Shown here one piece after another: positions 33,649-45,709 of a DNA stretch of 64,000 nt. The stretch comes from Dromiciops gliroides. Lineage: Eukaryota > Chordata > Mammalia > Microbiotheria > Microbiotheriidae. The position numbers and the translations under genes were made by a program. The notes beneath the pieces are model-generated. The model had not been told where the DNA came from. It did no database searches and saw nothing but the letters and a program-made list of their open reading frames with translations. Position 1 is the stretch's first letter. Each line of letters starts with the position of its first letter. The DNA lies in assembly GCF_019393635.1 (NCBI RefSeq), contig NC_057861.1, positions 63,056,532 through 63,120,531 on the forward strand, read 5' to 3'.

Positions 33649-34044
33649 AAAAAGGGTATGCATAATTTAATAGCTTTGGGGACATAGTCCTAAATTGTTT
33701 TCCAGAATGACTGTATCAGTTCACAAATTTACCAATAGTACATTAATGTACCTGTTTTCCCACAGTCCCTTCAGCATTTGTAATTTTCCTTTTTGTCAAC
33801 TTTACCAATCTGATGGGTATAAAGTGGAACATTTCATGTTTAATTCTATAATTATTAGTGATTTACAGCATTTTTCAATTTGTCTATTGCTAGCTTGTAT
33901 TTCTTTTTTGAAAATTATCTATTCATATCCTTTGACCATTTATTAATTGAAAATTGGCTCATATTATTATAAAATTGAATCAGTTCCCTCTATATTTTAG
34001 AAATTAGACCTTTATCAGAGGAATTTGCTGCAATTTCTTTTCAT

Positions 34045-34149
34045 GCCCAGGGTCACACAGCTAGTATCAAATGTTTAAAGACTATTTTGAACTCAGGTCC
34101 TCTTGAATCCAGAGCCAGTGCTTTATCCACTGCACCACCTAGCTGCCCC
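34045..34149 (-). mobile_element. Partial SINE
   Basis: The segment TGCCCAGGGTCACACAGCTA to CTGCCCCC; the tail part is missing. Confidence 0.85.
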
Positions 34150-34489
34150 CTACTTGTTTCTCTTTTAATTTTAGTTGTATTAGTTTTGTTTATTCAAAAA
34201 GTTTTTAATTTTATGGAATCAAATTTGTCCATTTTATCTTCTATTATCCTCTCTGTCTTGTTTGATCATGAATTCTTCCCCTATTCATAGATCTGAAAGG
34301 TAATTTCTTCCTTGATTCTCTAATTTATTCACCCTTATGTCTAAATCATGTGTCCACATGGAATTTATCTTGGTAGATGGTGTGAGATATTGGTTTAGAC
34401 TAATTTCTTCCATACTGTTTTCCACTTTTCCTAATAGTTTTTGTCAAATAGTGAATTTTTGCCAAAATAGTTGTCCATAAGGGGTTACA

Positions 34490-35660
34490 ATAGAGAAAGG
34501 AAGAGAATGTAGTCAGTGTAGGGGTGATGGCTTGGAAAATAACTGAGGGGAAGTTGGTATGGAGATCATCGTGAGGACAAAGAATAGGATTAGGATTCAC
34601 AAGACATAGGGAAAGATGGAATGATAAAAGATTATGATCAGATAAAGAAATTTTGGAGTTTATGAACATGGGAGAAGAGCATTGTAGGTGATGGTAAGAT
34701 CAAAGGTGTGTCCATCTCCATAGGGCAGCTAGATGTCACAATGGATAGAGTGCCAGACCTGGAGTCAGGACAACTCTTCTTTCTAGTTCTAATCTAGTCT
34801 CAGACACTTACTAGCTGTGTGACCCTGAGCAAGTCACTTAATTGTGTTTGCCTCAGTTCCTCATCTGTAAAATAAGCTGGAGAAGAAAATGGCCAATCAC
34901 CCCAGTATCTTTGCCAAGAAAACTCCAAATGGGATCATGCACAGTCAGACATGACTGAAAAACAACTCAACAACAATAACAAGATGACCATCTTAATGTG
35001 TAACTGATTAGGTAGGTCATAGGAATTGAGTAGAAAAGGAACTGGGAAGTTAAAGTGTTTGAGGGAATATCATTATGTACATTTAAATTCCCTAGTATAA
35101 AGACAGAAATTGGAGAAGGCCAGGTACTGCACTCACTGAGGGAGGAAGGAAAATGTACTGAGGGGTTAAAAGATAATAGCCACTAGGATTTGGATAAATT
35201 TGAATAATGATAGATTTGACTAGTGTGAACTTCAAAGGAAGAGAATTTGCTTAGTGATGATAGTAGGAGAGTTCGGAAGTGGCGACGGGGAGCAAGGAAT
35301 ATTTTGACTACTCTATCCAACCAGTGAGTTGGGAGCATGACAGAAAGTATAGGTGGTATAAGAGAAGGAAAATGGTTTTTACCAGGAGGGATTCAAGTTT
35401 CAGTGAAAACTGTAAAATGAAAGGAGTGAGAAAAAAAGAAGTTTAATATGAAAGGAAGTTTGTCCATAATAGGGTAGTCTTTCCAGAGGGCATGATAGAA
35501 GGTGTAGGGAGATTTGGAGTGGGTTATCCCTGGGGTAGGGTTGAGGCAGATAGGAATAGGGACTGGCCAGTTGAGGATGGGGAACAGGTTCTATACATCT
35601 GAAGCCAGGAGTTCAGAATCATTGGGATGGTGGAAGTATAAGGTGGTGGGAGTAGACTAA
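34490..35660 (-). mobile_element. L2-type LINE remnant
   Basis: Long GA-rich sequence (GTGATGGCTTGGAAAATAAC, GATCAAAGGTGTGTCCATC) matches the general pattern of the reversed L2-class element. It is interrupted by the SINE at 34725. Confidence 0.45.
34725..34980 (+). mobile_element. Older SINE with the GCCAAGAAAACTCC tail
   Basis: GGGCAGCTAGATGTCACAATGG head, tRNA-like body, then CTGGAGAAGAAAATGGC, GCCAAGAAAACTCC and GTCAGACATGACTG, ending in CAACAACAATAAC. Confidence 0.85.
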
Positions 35661-35719
35661 CTATTGAGGAGTGAGTCCAGGAAGATGTTCATCAGTTATT
35701 GGAGAGAGATCTATTGAAG

Positions 35720-36060
35720 GAGGTAACTTATTAAAATGTTTGAGGTCTTCTCTTTATGTTCAACCTCAGAAGACCCACCTCATAACAGGCATGATCAAGA
35801 GGAGCTCTAGGAACCTTGTCAGTAGGCTACAGAACCTTGCCTTCCCTAGAGAAGGCTTTGGCTGAAGTGCTCACCCACCCATCTCTCCATAAAACAATAA
35901 CATCCTCATTCAGATCCTCATCATTTCTTCCCCTGGAATATTGTAATAAGTTCCTTACTGATGTTCCTTCTTATATGATCTCTCCTTCACATAACCACCA
36001 AAACAATTTCCCAAGCACATTTGTTTTATCTTGTCATTCTTCTCAGAAACTATTGTGAAA
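35720..36060 (+). mobile_element. L2 LINE remnant
   Basis: Phrases CTGGAATATTGTAATAAGTTCC and CACATAACCACC resemble the coding part of L2. Confidence 0.45.
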
Positions 36061-36064
36061 GAAA

Positions 36065-36300
36065 CAATAACCAGATGACTCTATCCCTACCTTGGCTCTC
36101 TTGCCTTGTAACCATAAAAGGAGCAGGAGTCTGGTGACTTTGTTCTTACTTCTCTCTCTTGCTGGTAGGTTTCTAAGAGAGAAAGAGCCTGGTGACTTTT
36201 TTGTTCTCTTTCCAGCAGTCTGCAGAGCAGTCAGGAGCCTTGGGACTCTGCTTCTACTTTTTCCCTTTCTCCATCTACTGACCATATGTGTGGGCCTCCC
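36065..36300 (+). repeat. Three to four imperfect ~55-60 bp tandem units
   Basis: Units share GAGTCTGGTGACTTTGTTC / GAGCCTGGTGACTTTTTTG and CTCTCTTGC motifs. A 128-codon plus-strand frame (36092-36478) crosses them. It is leucine/phenylalanine-rich with several hydrophobic stretches but has no family motif. Confidence 0.5.
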
Positions 36301-36509
36301 ATCTGGCATTGTTTACTCACATGGCTCTGCTCAGAAAGATTTGAGCCAAATAGCAGAGGCCTGGCTTTTCTCGCTCACTGCCCTATGCCTTGAATCCAGG
36401 CAGGCCTCACTGGGTCTTGGAGAAGCAATCCAGTTCTTCCTCTTTATAGGAATATTTGTGTGCCTTGTATTTCTATGAACATTGTGGAGGGTTATATTAT
36501 ATTGGGGTT

Positions 36510-36664
36510 TTTTTCTTTGGGGTTTTTTTGCAGGGCAATGGGGGTTAAGTGATTTGCCCAGGGTCACACAGCTTGCAAGTGTCAAGTGTACGAAGCCAGA
36601 TTTGAACTCAGGTACTCCTGAATCCAGGGCTGGTGCTTTATCCACTGTGCTACCTAGCTGCCCC
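36510..36664 (-). mobile_element. Young tRNA-derived SINE
   Basis: Reverse-complement SINE flanked by TATTATATTGGGGTTT and TATTATATTGTTTT. Confidence 0.92.
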
Positions 36665-38187
36665 TATTATATTGTTTTAATATATGGGTATCATCATCAA
36701 TAGATTTACGTGTCTATGGACCATGACTTTGGTAGCTAAATTTTTACTAGATTAGCACGTTCATTGTTGAGCTCTGATTTTCCCTATATCTATATTCTGA
36801 TAATCCTCATTGATATTTCTCTCTCCTTTTTTTATTTAAACATTTTTACTTAAAGTGAGTTCCAAATTCTATCCCTTCCTGCTCCTGAGGTGGTAAGCAA
36901 TCAGTTATAGGTTATACATGTGCAATTATATAAAATATTTCCATCTTAGTTATTTTGTATAAGAAATGGATGAAAGAAAAAAGTGAAAGAAAGTGAAAAA
37001 TAACATGCTTCAGTCTGTGTTCCATCAATATCAGTTCTTTCTTTGGAGGTGGATGGTATGCTTCATCACTAATCCTGTGGGATTATCTTGAATCATTGTA
37101 TTGCTGAAAAGAGCTAAGCCATTCACAATTCTTAATTGATCAATATTGCTGTTACTTTGTATAACATTCTTCTGGTTTTATTCAGTTCATTGTACATCAG
37201 TTCATGTAAGTTTTTCTAAAATCATTCTTGTTATTTCTTATAGCACAACAATATTCCATTGCAACCATGTACCACAGCTTGTTTAGTAATTCCTCTGATG
37301 GGTATCCCTTTGATTTCCAATTCTTATCCACCACAAAAATAGCTGCTATAAATATTTTTTGTACAGATAGGTCCTTTCCCCCTTTTTTGGATGTCTTTGG
37401 GATAGGTATGCACAGTTTTATAGTCCTTTGAGCATAGTTCCAAGTTGCCCTCCAGAATGGTTGGATCAGTTCACAACTCCACACTCATTAGTATCCCAGT
37501 TTTCCCGCACACCCCCCCCAACATCCAACATTTCCCTTTTTCTGTCATATTAGCCATTCTGATAGGTGTGAGGTGGTAACTCAGAGTTGTTTTAATTTGC
37601 ATTTTTCTAATCAGTAGTGATTTAGAGCATTTTTATTTCATATGACCACAGATTGCTTTGATTTCTTTATCTGAAAGCTATCTGTTCATATCCTTTGACA
37701 ATTTATCAGTTGGGTAATGACTTGTATTATTATAAATTTGACTCAGTTCTCTATATTACTGAAACATGAGGCCCAAAATTTCCCCCCAAATTTATGCTTT
37801 CCACCTAATTTTGGCTGCATTGGTTTTGTTTGTGCAAAACCTTTTTAATTTGATGTAATCAATATTCTCCTTTTTATATCCTGTAACATTCCCTATCTCT
37901 TATTTGGTCATAAATTCTTCCCTTATCAATAAATCTGACATCTAAAATATTCTATGTTCCCTAATCTTCTTATGATATCACCCTTTATGTCTAAACCATG
38001 TACTCATTTTGACCTTATCTCAGTCTAAGGTGTGAGATGTTGGTCTATATCTAGTTTCTGTTAAACTGCTTTCCCATTTTCCCAGCAATTTTTGTCAAAT
38101 AATGATTTCTTGTCCCAAAATCTTAGATCTCTGGGTTTGTCAAACACCAGGTTACTATGGTCATTTACTACTATGTATTATGTACCT

Positions 38188-38824
38188 TGTAGGGGCCAAA
38201 ATTTAATATATGGAGCATTAATTGGGTGACTAGCCAAAATATTGGGGTCCCGGAAATGAGGGACCTCTAGGTTAAAAGCTCCCTCTCCTCCAAACTGCCC
38301 CTTTTAGATATTTCTCCCAGGCCAATAAGAAAGGAGCCTTATAGCTTCTTTTCCACAAAAGGATCAGATTTTATTACTTGGGGATTAATTAAACAACAAA
38401 GGTGAAATTAATAAAAAATCAAAGATAAGGAAATAGGGAAAAAGAAATATAGATAAATCCTCTTAACTCTAACCTAAGTCTATACAATCCCCAGATTGTT
38501 TCCAATTAAGTTAATTCAAAGGAATGCAGGGTTTTTTTGTGTTCACTCAGCACTCCTGGAAAGTCTGCTAGCTTTCTCACATCATCAGGAAACCAAGAAG
38601 AGAGAGAGCGGCTGAGTGCGAGAGTGTTCTTGAAGAGACTCCTAGAAGCAACTACTCGCCTCCCCTCAAGAAGCATTCAATCTCCCTCCCCCAAAAGGGG
38701 AGGTCCTTCAAAAACTGCTTATGGAGAGTTCTCCTTCTGACCTCAGTAGCATATGTAACTTCAGAGTGGGCCAGGTGTGGCCCCTCCAAAATGAGTCAGC
38801 TAAATTCCAATAATTTTTACCACA
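38188..38824 (-). mobile_element. Solo LTR, family C (637 bp), duplication ACCT
   Basis: On the plus strand TGTAGGGGCC to TTTTACCACA, with ACCT on both sides (38184-38187, 38825-38828). The L1 at 51200 has the uninterrupted site (TTATGTACCTAATCTATTC), which proves the insertion. The minus strand carries an AATAAAATC poly(A) region. Confidence 0.94.
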
Positions 38825-39061
38825 ACCTAATCTATTCTACCACTTTATTTCTTAGCCTGTACCAGATTGTTGTGATGATTGCTGCTTTTTTATATAGCTA
38901 GACATCTGGTATCACTATACCACCTTCCTTTGCATTTTTTTCCATTAATTCTCTTGGTATCCTTGATCTTTTGTTCTTTGAGATGAATTTTATTATTTTT
39001 TCTAGCACTATAGTTTTGGTTTTTTTGTTTTGTTTTGTTTTTTGTAGTTTGATTGGGATGG

Positions 39062-39155
39062 CACTAAGTTAGTCCTCCCTCACTTAAATCCAATTCAGTG
39101 CAAGCCATGACATCACCCCAATGTCATGGTCCTCTTTGAGAATGAAGAACAACAA
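39062..39155 (+). mobile_element. RTE-type tail inside L1
   Basis: CACTTAAATCCAATTCAGTG and GGTCCTCTTTGAGAATGAAG are the reverse of the tail at 25565, ending in an ACAACAACAA run. Confidence 0.6.
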
Positions 39156-40095
39156 CAATTGAATAAGTAAATTAATTTAGGTAGAATCATCATTTTTATT
39201 ATATTGGCTCATCCTACCCATGAGCAATTGATATTTTTCTAATTGTTTAAATCTGACTATTTGTGTGAAAAGTCCTTTGTATTTGTTTTCATATAGTTCC
39301 TGGCTTTGTTTTGTCAGGTAGGCTTCCAAGTATTTTACAGTGTCTACAATTATTTTAAATAGAATTTCTCTTTCTATTTCTTGATGCTGGACTTTGTTGG
39401 TTATATATAGAAATGCTATGTAGGTTTTATTTTGCATCCTGCCACTTTGATAAAATTGTTAATTATTTCAAATGATTTTTTAGTTGTCTAGAATTCTCTC
39501 AGTATGCCATCATATCATCTGCAAAGTGCCAGTTTTGTTTCCTTATTGCCTATTCTAATTCCTTCAATTTCTGCTAGTATAATACTGAATAATAGTGGTG
39601 ATAATGGGCATCCTGATCTTATTTGGAAGGTTATCCCCATTACAGATAAAGTTTGCTGATGGCTTTAGATAGCAACTACTTATCATTTTGAGGAAAGTTC
39701 TATTTATTCCTATGTTTCCTAGTGTTTCAAATAGGAATGGGTACTGTGTTTTGTCAAAAGCTTGTTATGCATCTATTGAGATAATCACATGATTTCTGTT
39801 GGTTTTGTTATTGATATAGTCATTTGTGCTGAAAGTTTTCCTAATATTGAACTAGCCCGACATTCCTGTTATAAATCCCACCTGGTCATAGCGTATGATC
39901 CTGGTGATATATTGCTATAATCTCCTTGCTAGTATTTTACTTAAAATTTTTGCATCACTATTCATTAAAGAAATTGGTCCATAATTTTCTTTCTCTGTTT
40001 TGGCTCTTCCTGCTTTAGGTATCAGCACCATGTTTGTGTCACAAAGGGAATTTGGTAGGACTCTTGCCTCCACAGTTTCTTATAAACACCTTTTC

Positions 40096-40640
40096 TCCAC
40101 TCTAGCCCAGAAATCCTTCTTATCTATGATCTCTTTATAGGAAAATCAGGAGCTAGGGATCAGTTGGATCACTGAGTGGGTAAGGACTAGGGACTGGGTC
40201 TCTGACAGATCAGAGGGATTATGAGGCCTTCAAACCATCCAGCTTTTTCCTATGAAGGAGGAAAGAACTATTTCTCCCAATAGGTCCTGAGGTGGGCTGG
40301 TAAAGCCTTAGATGCTCTTCTGCTCTAGGGATTCAAGACAGATTTAATTTCTGATTCCAAACTTGACCTAAAGTAGTCTCATTTTTTAGAGTTTGGGACA
40401 GTGAACCGGGGTGGGAGACCTGAGCCCCTAAAGATGGGGAATGGAAGTGGAGTTTGTTCCCAGGTTCTACCACCACCTTCTACTAGTTTCTCTGGAACTT
40501 CTGCCTTGGGGTATCTTATACCCAGCTGATTGACTGAAACCCCTGATAGGTAGCATACCCTGTGTTTTTGCAGAGAAAAAAGAGACTACAACAGAATCTC
40601 AAAGATAGAGACTAGGGAGACACAAAAGCAAAATTCAAAT
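40096..40640. other. Unassigned sequence
   Basis: Nothing recognised. Confidence 0.3.
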
Positions 40641-41463
40641 CAATTCAACAAATGTTTATTAAGTGCTCACAATGGGCCTTGCAATTCACTATGTTAGTCA
40701 TAGGGGATACAAAAACAAAAAGGAATAGACTCTGCCTCAGAGCCCTCTGAACTTTGGGCTTTCATAGATTAGGTCTAGTGTTGGGATCTTCCGCCAAATA
40801 GGTCAATATGTCATTTGGCTCATATTCTCCCATTCAGTGTGAAGTTTCCACAGATAAATGTAACATAGAATTCCCAGCTCCCGTACAATCACTCAAGGTA
40901 ACAAGTGCATATCGGAAAGAACATAGTTGTGGTTTGTTTTTTCAATCATTCAAAAAACATTATTAAGTGCTTACTATGTGCCAGACACTATGCTAAGTGT
41001 TGAGAATAAAAAGGTAAAAATAGACCCTACTTTGAAGCTCACAATCTAACAGGAGACTGTATATAAATACGTAGGTACGTTCTATCTATCTATCTATCTA
41101 TCCATTTATCATCTGCCTCCTAGAGAATGAGAATGGGAGGTAATCTCAAAAAGGAAGGCACTAGTAGCAGGGAGTAACTGGGAAAGACCTACAGAATGTA
41201 GAATTTAACCTCAGTCTTTAAGAAACCAGGAGATAGAGGTAAAGAGGTAAGAGATAGCGGTAAAGAAGTAGATCATTCCAGGCATGGGGTGAAAAAGCAT
41301 GGAGACTCAAGATGCAGTATTATGTTTGAGGAGTAACAAGTAGGCTAATTAATTAATGTCTTACAGATTAGAAACATAAGAAGAGTCTAGGTTTTTAAGA
41401 GCTTTAAATGATAGAGGGCTTTATATTTGATGCTGGAAGTAATAGGGAGCCCCTGTAGTTTTT
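40640..41463 (-). mobile_element. L2-type LINE remnants with a short (TCTA)n
   Basis: Two L2 3' ends in reverse (CAACAAATGTTTATTAAGTG; AAACATTATTAAGTGCTTAC...GCCAGACACTATGC) are followed by TTCCAGGCATGGGGTG and GAGCTTTAAATGATAGAGGG. A short TCTATCTATCTATC lies at about 41082-41102. Confidence 0.65.
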
Positions 41464-41705
41464 AAGAGGCGACTATGTGGCATAGAGGATAGAGGACTGG
41501 ACCTGGAGTTGGAAAGACCTCAAGTTCAAATTTGGCCTCAGACACTTTGTGGATGTGTAACCCTGGGCAAGTCACTTAACCTCAGTCTGCCTCAGTTTCC
41601 TCATCATAAAATGGGAATAATAGCACCTACCTATAAAATGAGATTTTCATTTTGCAAACCTTAAAATGCTGTATAAATGCTAGCTAGTACTATCATTATT
41701 GTCTA
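41464..41705 (+). mobile_element. Old MIR-like SINE with a tRNA-type head
   Basis: AGGCGACTATGTGGCATAGAGG head, then CAAGTCACTTAACC, CCTCAGTTTCCTCATC, AAAATGGGAATAATAG and a MIR-like end. Confidence 0.8.
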
Positions 41706-42849
41706 TATAGGTAATGCTGAGTATATGGGTAAATAGATAAAATATTTAGTAAGCACTGGGCATGTTCCAGGTCCTGTGCTAAGCACTTGGGATACAATAC
41801 AAGCTAGACCCTGAATGAGCACTCCAACGTTCTGCATTCTAATGGAAGAAGACAATACATAAAAGGGTATTGGAAAAGGAAGGGTACATTTGTGGTAGCA
41901 GGATCTGGAGATGGTGTGGGAATAAGGTGCAGTCTCAGATCCTGAAAGCTACCTATCAGAACCCAGGGTAGTTCCAGGTGTGGAGTCCAATTTTCTAATG
42001 GGGAGGATGTGTGAATGAAGGCTGGTGGGAAGTTGATTTGTTCTGAAGCTGAGCAAGGGTGATGTCCTTAGATCTATGGTTTAGGAAAATCACTGGCAGC
42101 TGAGCATTCAGAAGTTGCAAAGATCTCCCAGGTGTCCATGAAGATACAGAGAAAACATAGGAAGAAGATGAAAAGTAACTCCTGTGCTTCTCTTGGAAGA
42201 GAACTGAGCTTCAGCTTGTCACAGTGTAGGGAATAAGAGACCCAGATAGGAAAGAAATTAGAGATGCAGAGAGTAGAGATGCTAAGAGGCAGAGGTTGAA
42301 AGAGTCAGAGATATGGAGACAGATCAGAAAGAAAAAAGAACTATTAAGAGATAGAGTCCCAATGAGAGAGTCAAGAACAGAAACAGAGGGAGAAGCTAAC
42401 AGAGACCAAGAATATAAGGGACCTTGAGAGTGATCCATTCTGGTTTTCCTGCTTCCTTCCACAGCTGTTTCTCATCGCCTAGGCTGTGGCCAGAATCTAC
42501 CTCTGCACTCCATAGGAATCTTTCGCCTCTTAATTGACTCAGAAACTGCCCATTTTCTGGGGAGGAAAATGTTTTGTCATCACGCTGACCCTTTGTCTCT
42601 TGTTCTATACTTCTCTACCCAACTCTCCCAAGATGGCCAAGCAGGTCCTCGATGAGTGTGAGTGCTTTCCCTTTTCTGGGACTTAATTAACTCAAGAGGA
42701 TCTCTGAAACCCAGTAGGGGCCTGAGATTCCATGATTTAGACTTGCTCTGTGTACCCTTGAACAAATCTCTGCCTCTCTCCGTGCTTTTGTTTCCTACTC
42801 TATAAAATAAAGGATTCTCTAAGCTTTTTTTCTGGTTCTGAAATTCTAT
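41706..42849. other. Mostly unassigned sequence downstream of FUT2
   Basis: A short L2 3' end phrase lies at 41720-41800. Around 42595-42660 a short stretch ends ATGAGT-GTGAGT, which looks like a splice donor, but no reading frame or acceptor supports an exon. Confidence 0.3.
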
Positions 42850-43035
42850 CAGTCTAGATTTATCGTGTGACTCTGGGTAATGATCTCTGGGTAGAACCCT
42901 TAGGCACTTTCTAGATTTGTGACACTGGGCAAATCTCTTAACATCTTTATGCCTCAGTTTCTTCACATGTAAAATGAAATCCCACTTGATAGTTACTAAG
43001 GTCCCATCAGCTCTAAGTCTGTGACCCAGGAATAA
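42850..43035 (+). mobile_element. MIR remnant
   Basis: TTGTGACACTGGGCAAATC, GCCTCAGTTTCTTCACATG and TAAAATGAAATC are MIR core phrases. Confidence 0.65.
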
Positions 43036-43394
43036 GGTCATTACTTCCCAAACTGGCTTCTAAGAATTCTGATGTCAATACAATGTCACTGAGGGCTCTG
43101 GGAGAATATTTTGATGTCCCATCTGGAACACTCCATATCCACTTATGTTCAAGTCAGAAAAAGAGACAGTGGCTCAAGCTTCCTCAGGGACCTAGGTATC
43201 TCCATTTCCAGTTCTGACCTCCCTAGAGCAGATGGGAACTTACCTGGAGTTAGAAGAGGAGGAAAGAGTGGAACTAAAAGGAGAAGGGCTTGATCTTATT
43301 GATAATTGTGCCTAGAGATTGGTGTGGAATAGGGAACCCAAGATGAGAAAGAAAACAAGAATGCTGTTCAGCCAGTGAAGATGAATGAGATGGG

Positions 43395-43680
43395 AAGGGA
43401 ACAAACATTTATTAATCCCAACCATGTGTCCAGCACTGTGTTAAGTACTTTACAAATATTTTCTCAGTTGATCCTCACAACAACCTTTTGAGGTAGGTGC
43501 TACTATGAGTCCCATTTTACAGTTGAGGAAACTGAGACAGACAAAGGTTAAGTGATTTTTTCAGGGTCACACAGCTTGTAAGTGACTTGTAAGTGTTTTA
43601 GGTCGGATTTACTCAGATCTTCCAAACTCCAGGTCCAGCCAGGCACTGCTGACAGTGCCACCTAGCTTCCTGAAACCAGT
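43395..43680 (-). mobile_element. MIR, nearly full length, minus strand
   Basis: ACAAACATTTATTAATCCC, CCTCACAACAACCTTTTGAG, CATTTTACAGTTGAGGAAAC, CAGGGTCACACAGC and GACAGTGCCACC are in reverse MIR order. Confidence 0.88.
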
Positions 43681-44701
43681 TGTTTCCTTTTGTGAAATCA
43701 TTGACTACCATTCCTATCACTATTGTGGGCCCCAATCTCATGGGCTCTTAGAATCTCAGAGCTGTAGCCCAAAATGGTTTCTTCAGGAGAAATATCCATA
43801 GTTTTTTTCAAATTACCCTCCTGTGACCTGGTCTCCAGTTTTCTTCCTAATTAGGTTGGAATCCCTTTGGACACTCGCCAGTGTGTCAATGTGTTTCATA
43901 ATATGTCATCCCATAACTGGAAATAATCTTTCACCTTAGAAGGTCAGAAGAGAATGAAAGCATATCCATATCCTGTCCATAAAATCTAAGATACCCTCAC
44001 CTTTTTTTGACTGCTATAAATAGGGGAGAAGGTCCCTGGATCTTTTAGCTTTCCCCTTTGCCCCACTCCCCAGGGAAGCAGAAGACCCTGGCAGATGAGT
44101 GAAGGCCACCCCTTTTTACTTCCTTCTAACCCAAACTAATTCCAGATCCATCCACATGGAATCCCCTCTTGGAGACAATGTTGAGCACTAGCTAGCTCTG
44201 GGCTTTGGGAAGTATTTCCCTGATAAGCCTAGGGGGAGGTCAAAATGTCTCTGCTTCATACCCTAAATACAAGGGGATTTCATGGATAATATTTCTTAAA
44301 ATGCCCAAAGGCCCATTGAACTATGTCAACTTGGACACCTTTCCCAAAAGCCTCCAGCCACCTAGAATTTACATGTAAACCTTCCACTAATTTATGTCCG
44401 CCTCCAGTGGGTTTCAGGGACACATATGTTTAATATAATCTTCTAGCCCACCCTAGATAATGTCTAAGCCCCCTTCTTCCAGATCTGCCATGATATGATT
44501 CTAAGCAACCAACTCCATTGTGTAGATCCATTCTTGGTGATTTGCAGAGGGTGGAATGAGGTAGGTCATTAAGTCAAGGCCTCTGTCCTAAGATATGGAT
44601 AGATGGCCAGGATAGGAGAAATGGTTCTCTGCTGTCCCCAAACCCCACCATAGGACATTAATTTGGACCATAGAGTCTGTGGTGAGGGCATGAAAAAAGA
44701 A
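43681..44701. other. Sequence 3' of FUT2, probably its 3' UTR plus intergenic
   Basis: No repeat or other gene recognised. The part next to the stop codon at 44702 is presumably 3' UTR. Its extent is unknown. Confidence 0.4.
44425..44436 (-). terminator. Possible poly(A) signal for FUT2 (ATTAAA)
   Basis: About 270 bases downstream of the stop codon the minus strand reads ATTAAA. It is the nearest variant signal I noticed. A canonical AATAAA on this strand appears only in the MIR copy near 43410. The true 3' end is unknown. Confidence 0.2.
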
Positions 44702-45709
44702 CTATGTTGATTTCTTGAGTAGAGGTGATAGGTCAGCTGAGATCCCTATCCATTCAGGCAGGAAGGCTGCCTCAGGCTTGAAGATTTTGAGGAAAGGTGA
44801 GTTAGGAAGGGTGTAGTTGGCCAAATAGATCGTCTCACCGCCTGCCAGGTAGGCAGCCCAGATGCCAAAAGTGCCAATGGTCATGATGGTGTGGTTGCAC
44901 TGGGTCAGCAGAGCAAAATCCTTCGCTGGAGAATTCTCAATCCCATCCCCTGCAAATATCACATCTCCCTTTGTGTTGTCAATGTTGTCCCGGCACCATG
45001 CCATCCCATTGCTGGTGACCACAAAGAGAGCATCACTGTAACGGGCTCTGAACCAATTCATTGCTTGTTCCAAGTAGCCCTTGTCTGCTACCACACCCTT
45101 CCAGCTCTGGGGCATGATATTAACATAGTCACCTCGGCGGACATGGACCCCCACAAAGGTGGCTGGTTTTTTCTGTATCCTCCGTAGATAGGCCTGAGCC
45201 TCCTTTCGGATATGGTCATGCAGGGAGAATTCATGACGAATCTCTTCTTGGAGGTGGTGGTAAAAAGTCCAGGAACAGGGGTAGCCAGTGAGACGGACAT
45301 AGGAACCATCAATATGGTAGTATTCCTCTGACATCCAGTCATGAAGGGGGTAGTTACGCCAAGGTATATTCTTGGCTACATTGGTTGGGAGAACAGGAAG
45401 AGTGATGCGGAAGATGGGAGCTAGGTGCTGATGCATCTCAGGTGAGATGTAGGCCTGATGTCCATTGAGTTTTGCCAGGGCATAGAGGGTAGCATACTCA
45501 CCCATCTGGTTTCCTAGACGGCCTATAGAATTCACAGTCCAGATGCCATCAAGGTGGTGGGAGGTTGCAGGGGCTGATATGTCATAAGTTGGTGGCTGTG
45601 ATTTGGACATCTTTGAGAGTCGAAGTTGAAGGTGGAAGACTGTTGAGGTCACAAAAATGAAGAGGAGGAAGTAGAGGACTGGGAAGGAGAGTATCAGGGG
45701 GCCTGACAT
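44702..45709 (-). CDS. FUT2: Galactoside alpha-1,2-fucosyltransferase, FUT2 (secretor) type, complete coding exon
   Basis: The 335-residue protein would move fucose from GDP-fucose to the 2-position of terminal galactose, making H antigen on glycoproteins and glycolipids in the Golgi lumen. It shows the type II layout of the GT11 family: a short cytosolic start, one membrane segment at about residues 5-27, a stem to about 54, then the catalytic domain. Seen motifs are [18 protein letters not shown] (63-80), the GDP-fucose-binding HVRRGDY (189-195), [10 protein letters not shown] (230-239), FAGDG (252-256) and the block from [17 protein letters not shown] (263-279) to the FLPEW end. Sequons are at N272 and N298. 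The ending (SADLSPLLK) and the middle resemble FUT2 more than FUT1. SEC1 cannot be excluded by eye. The length is close to the usual 340 or so. The frame is open with no lesions. The coding sequence sits in one exon, as in other mammals. The first ATG was chosen because it lies two bases after a strong splice acceptor. Confidence 0.94.
   Translation of the reverse strand: MSGPLILSFPVLYFLLFIFVTSTVFHLQLRLSKMSKSQPPTYDISAPATSHHLDGIWTVNSIGRLGNQMGEYATLYALAKLNGHQAYISPEMHQHLAPIFRITLPVLPTNVAKNIPWRNYPLHDWMSEEYYHIDGSYVRLTGYPCSWTFYHHLQEEIRHEFSLHDHIRKEAQAYLRRIQKKPATFVGVHVRRGDYVNIMPQSWKGVVADKGYLEQAMNWFRARYSDALFVVTSNGMAWCRDNIDNTKGDVIFAGDGIENSPAKDFALLTQCNHTIMTIGTFGIWAAYLAGGETIYLANYTLPNSPFLKIFKPEAAFLPEWIGISADLSPLLKKST

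Larger units (their letters stand above)
32765..34450 (-). mobile_element. L1, 3' half, minus strand, with a plus-strand L1 and a SINE inserted
   Basis: The old L1 3' part is broken by a plus-strand L1 end at about 33256-33648 and a SINE fragment at 34045-34149. Continuity is shown by AAAGGGTATGC on both sides of the inner L1. Confidence 0.8.
36830..40095 (-). mobile_element. Long minus-strand L1 (about 2.5 kb of L1 sequence) with an LTR inserted
   Basis: The 3' end at the left runs into ORF2. A C-terminal ORF2 piece is readable on the minus strand (37197-37484, MEYCCAIRNN), and a further ORF2 fragment lies at 39177-39437. It is interrupted by the LTR at 38188-38824 and an RTE-type tail at 39062-39155. 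Many stops: not functional. Confidence 0.88.

Noticed and set aside
42595..42665. ATGGCCAAGCAGG followed by a GTGAGT donor-like word
   Set aside because: No acceptor, no continuing frame and no family similarity.
43220..43250. Minus-strand donor-like CTCCAG/GTAAGTT downstream of FUT2
   Set aside because: FUT2 coding ends before it in a terminal exon and nothing indicates another transcript.
44891..45342. Frames of 98 and 84 codons overlapping the fucosyltransferase
   Set aside because: They are other-frame shadows of the conserved coding exon.
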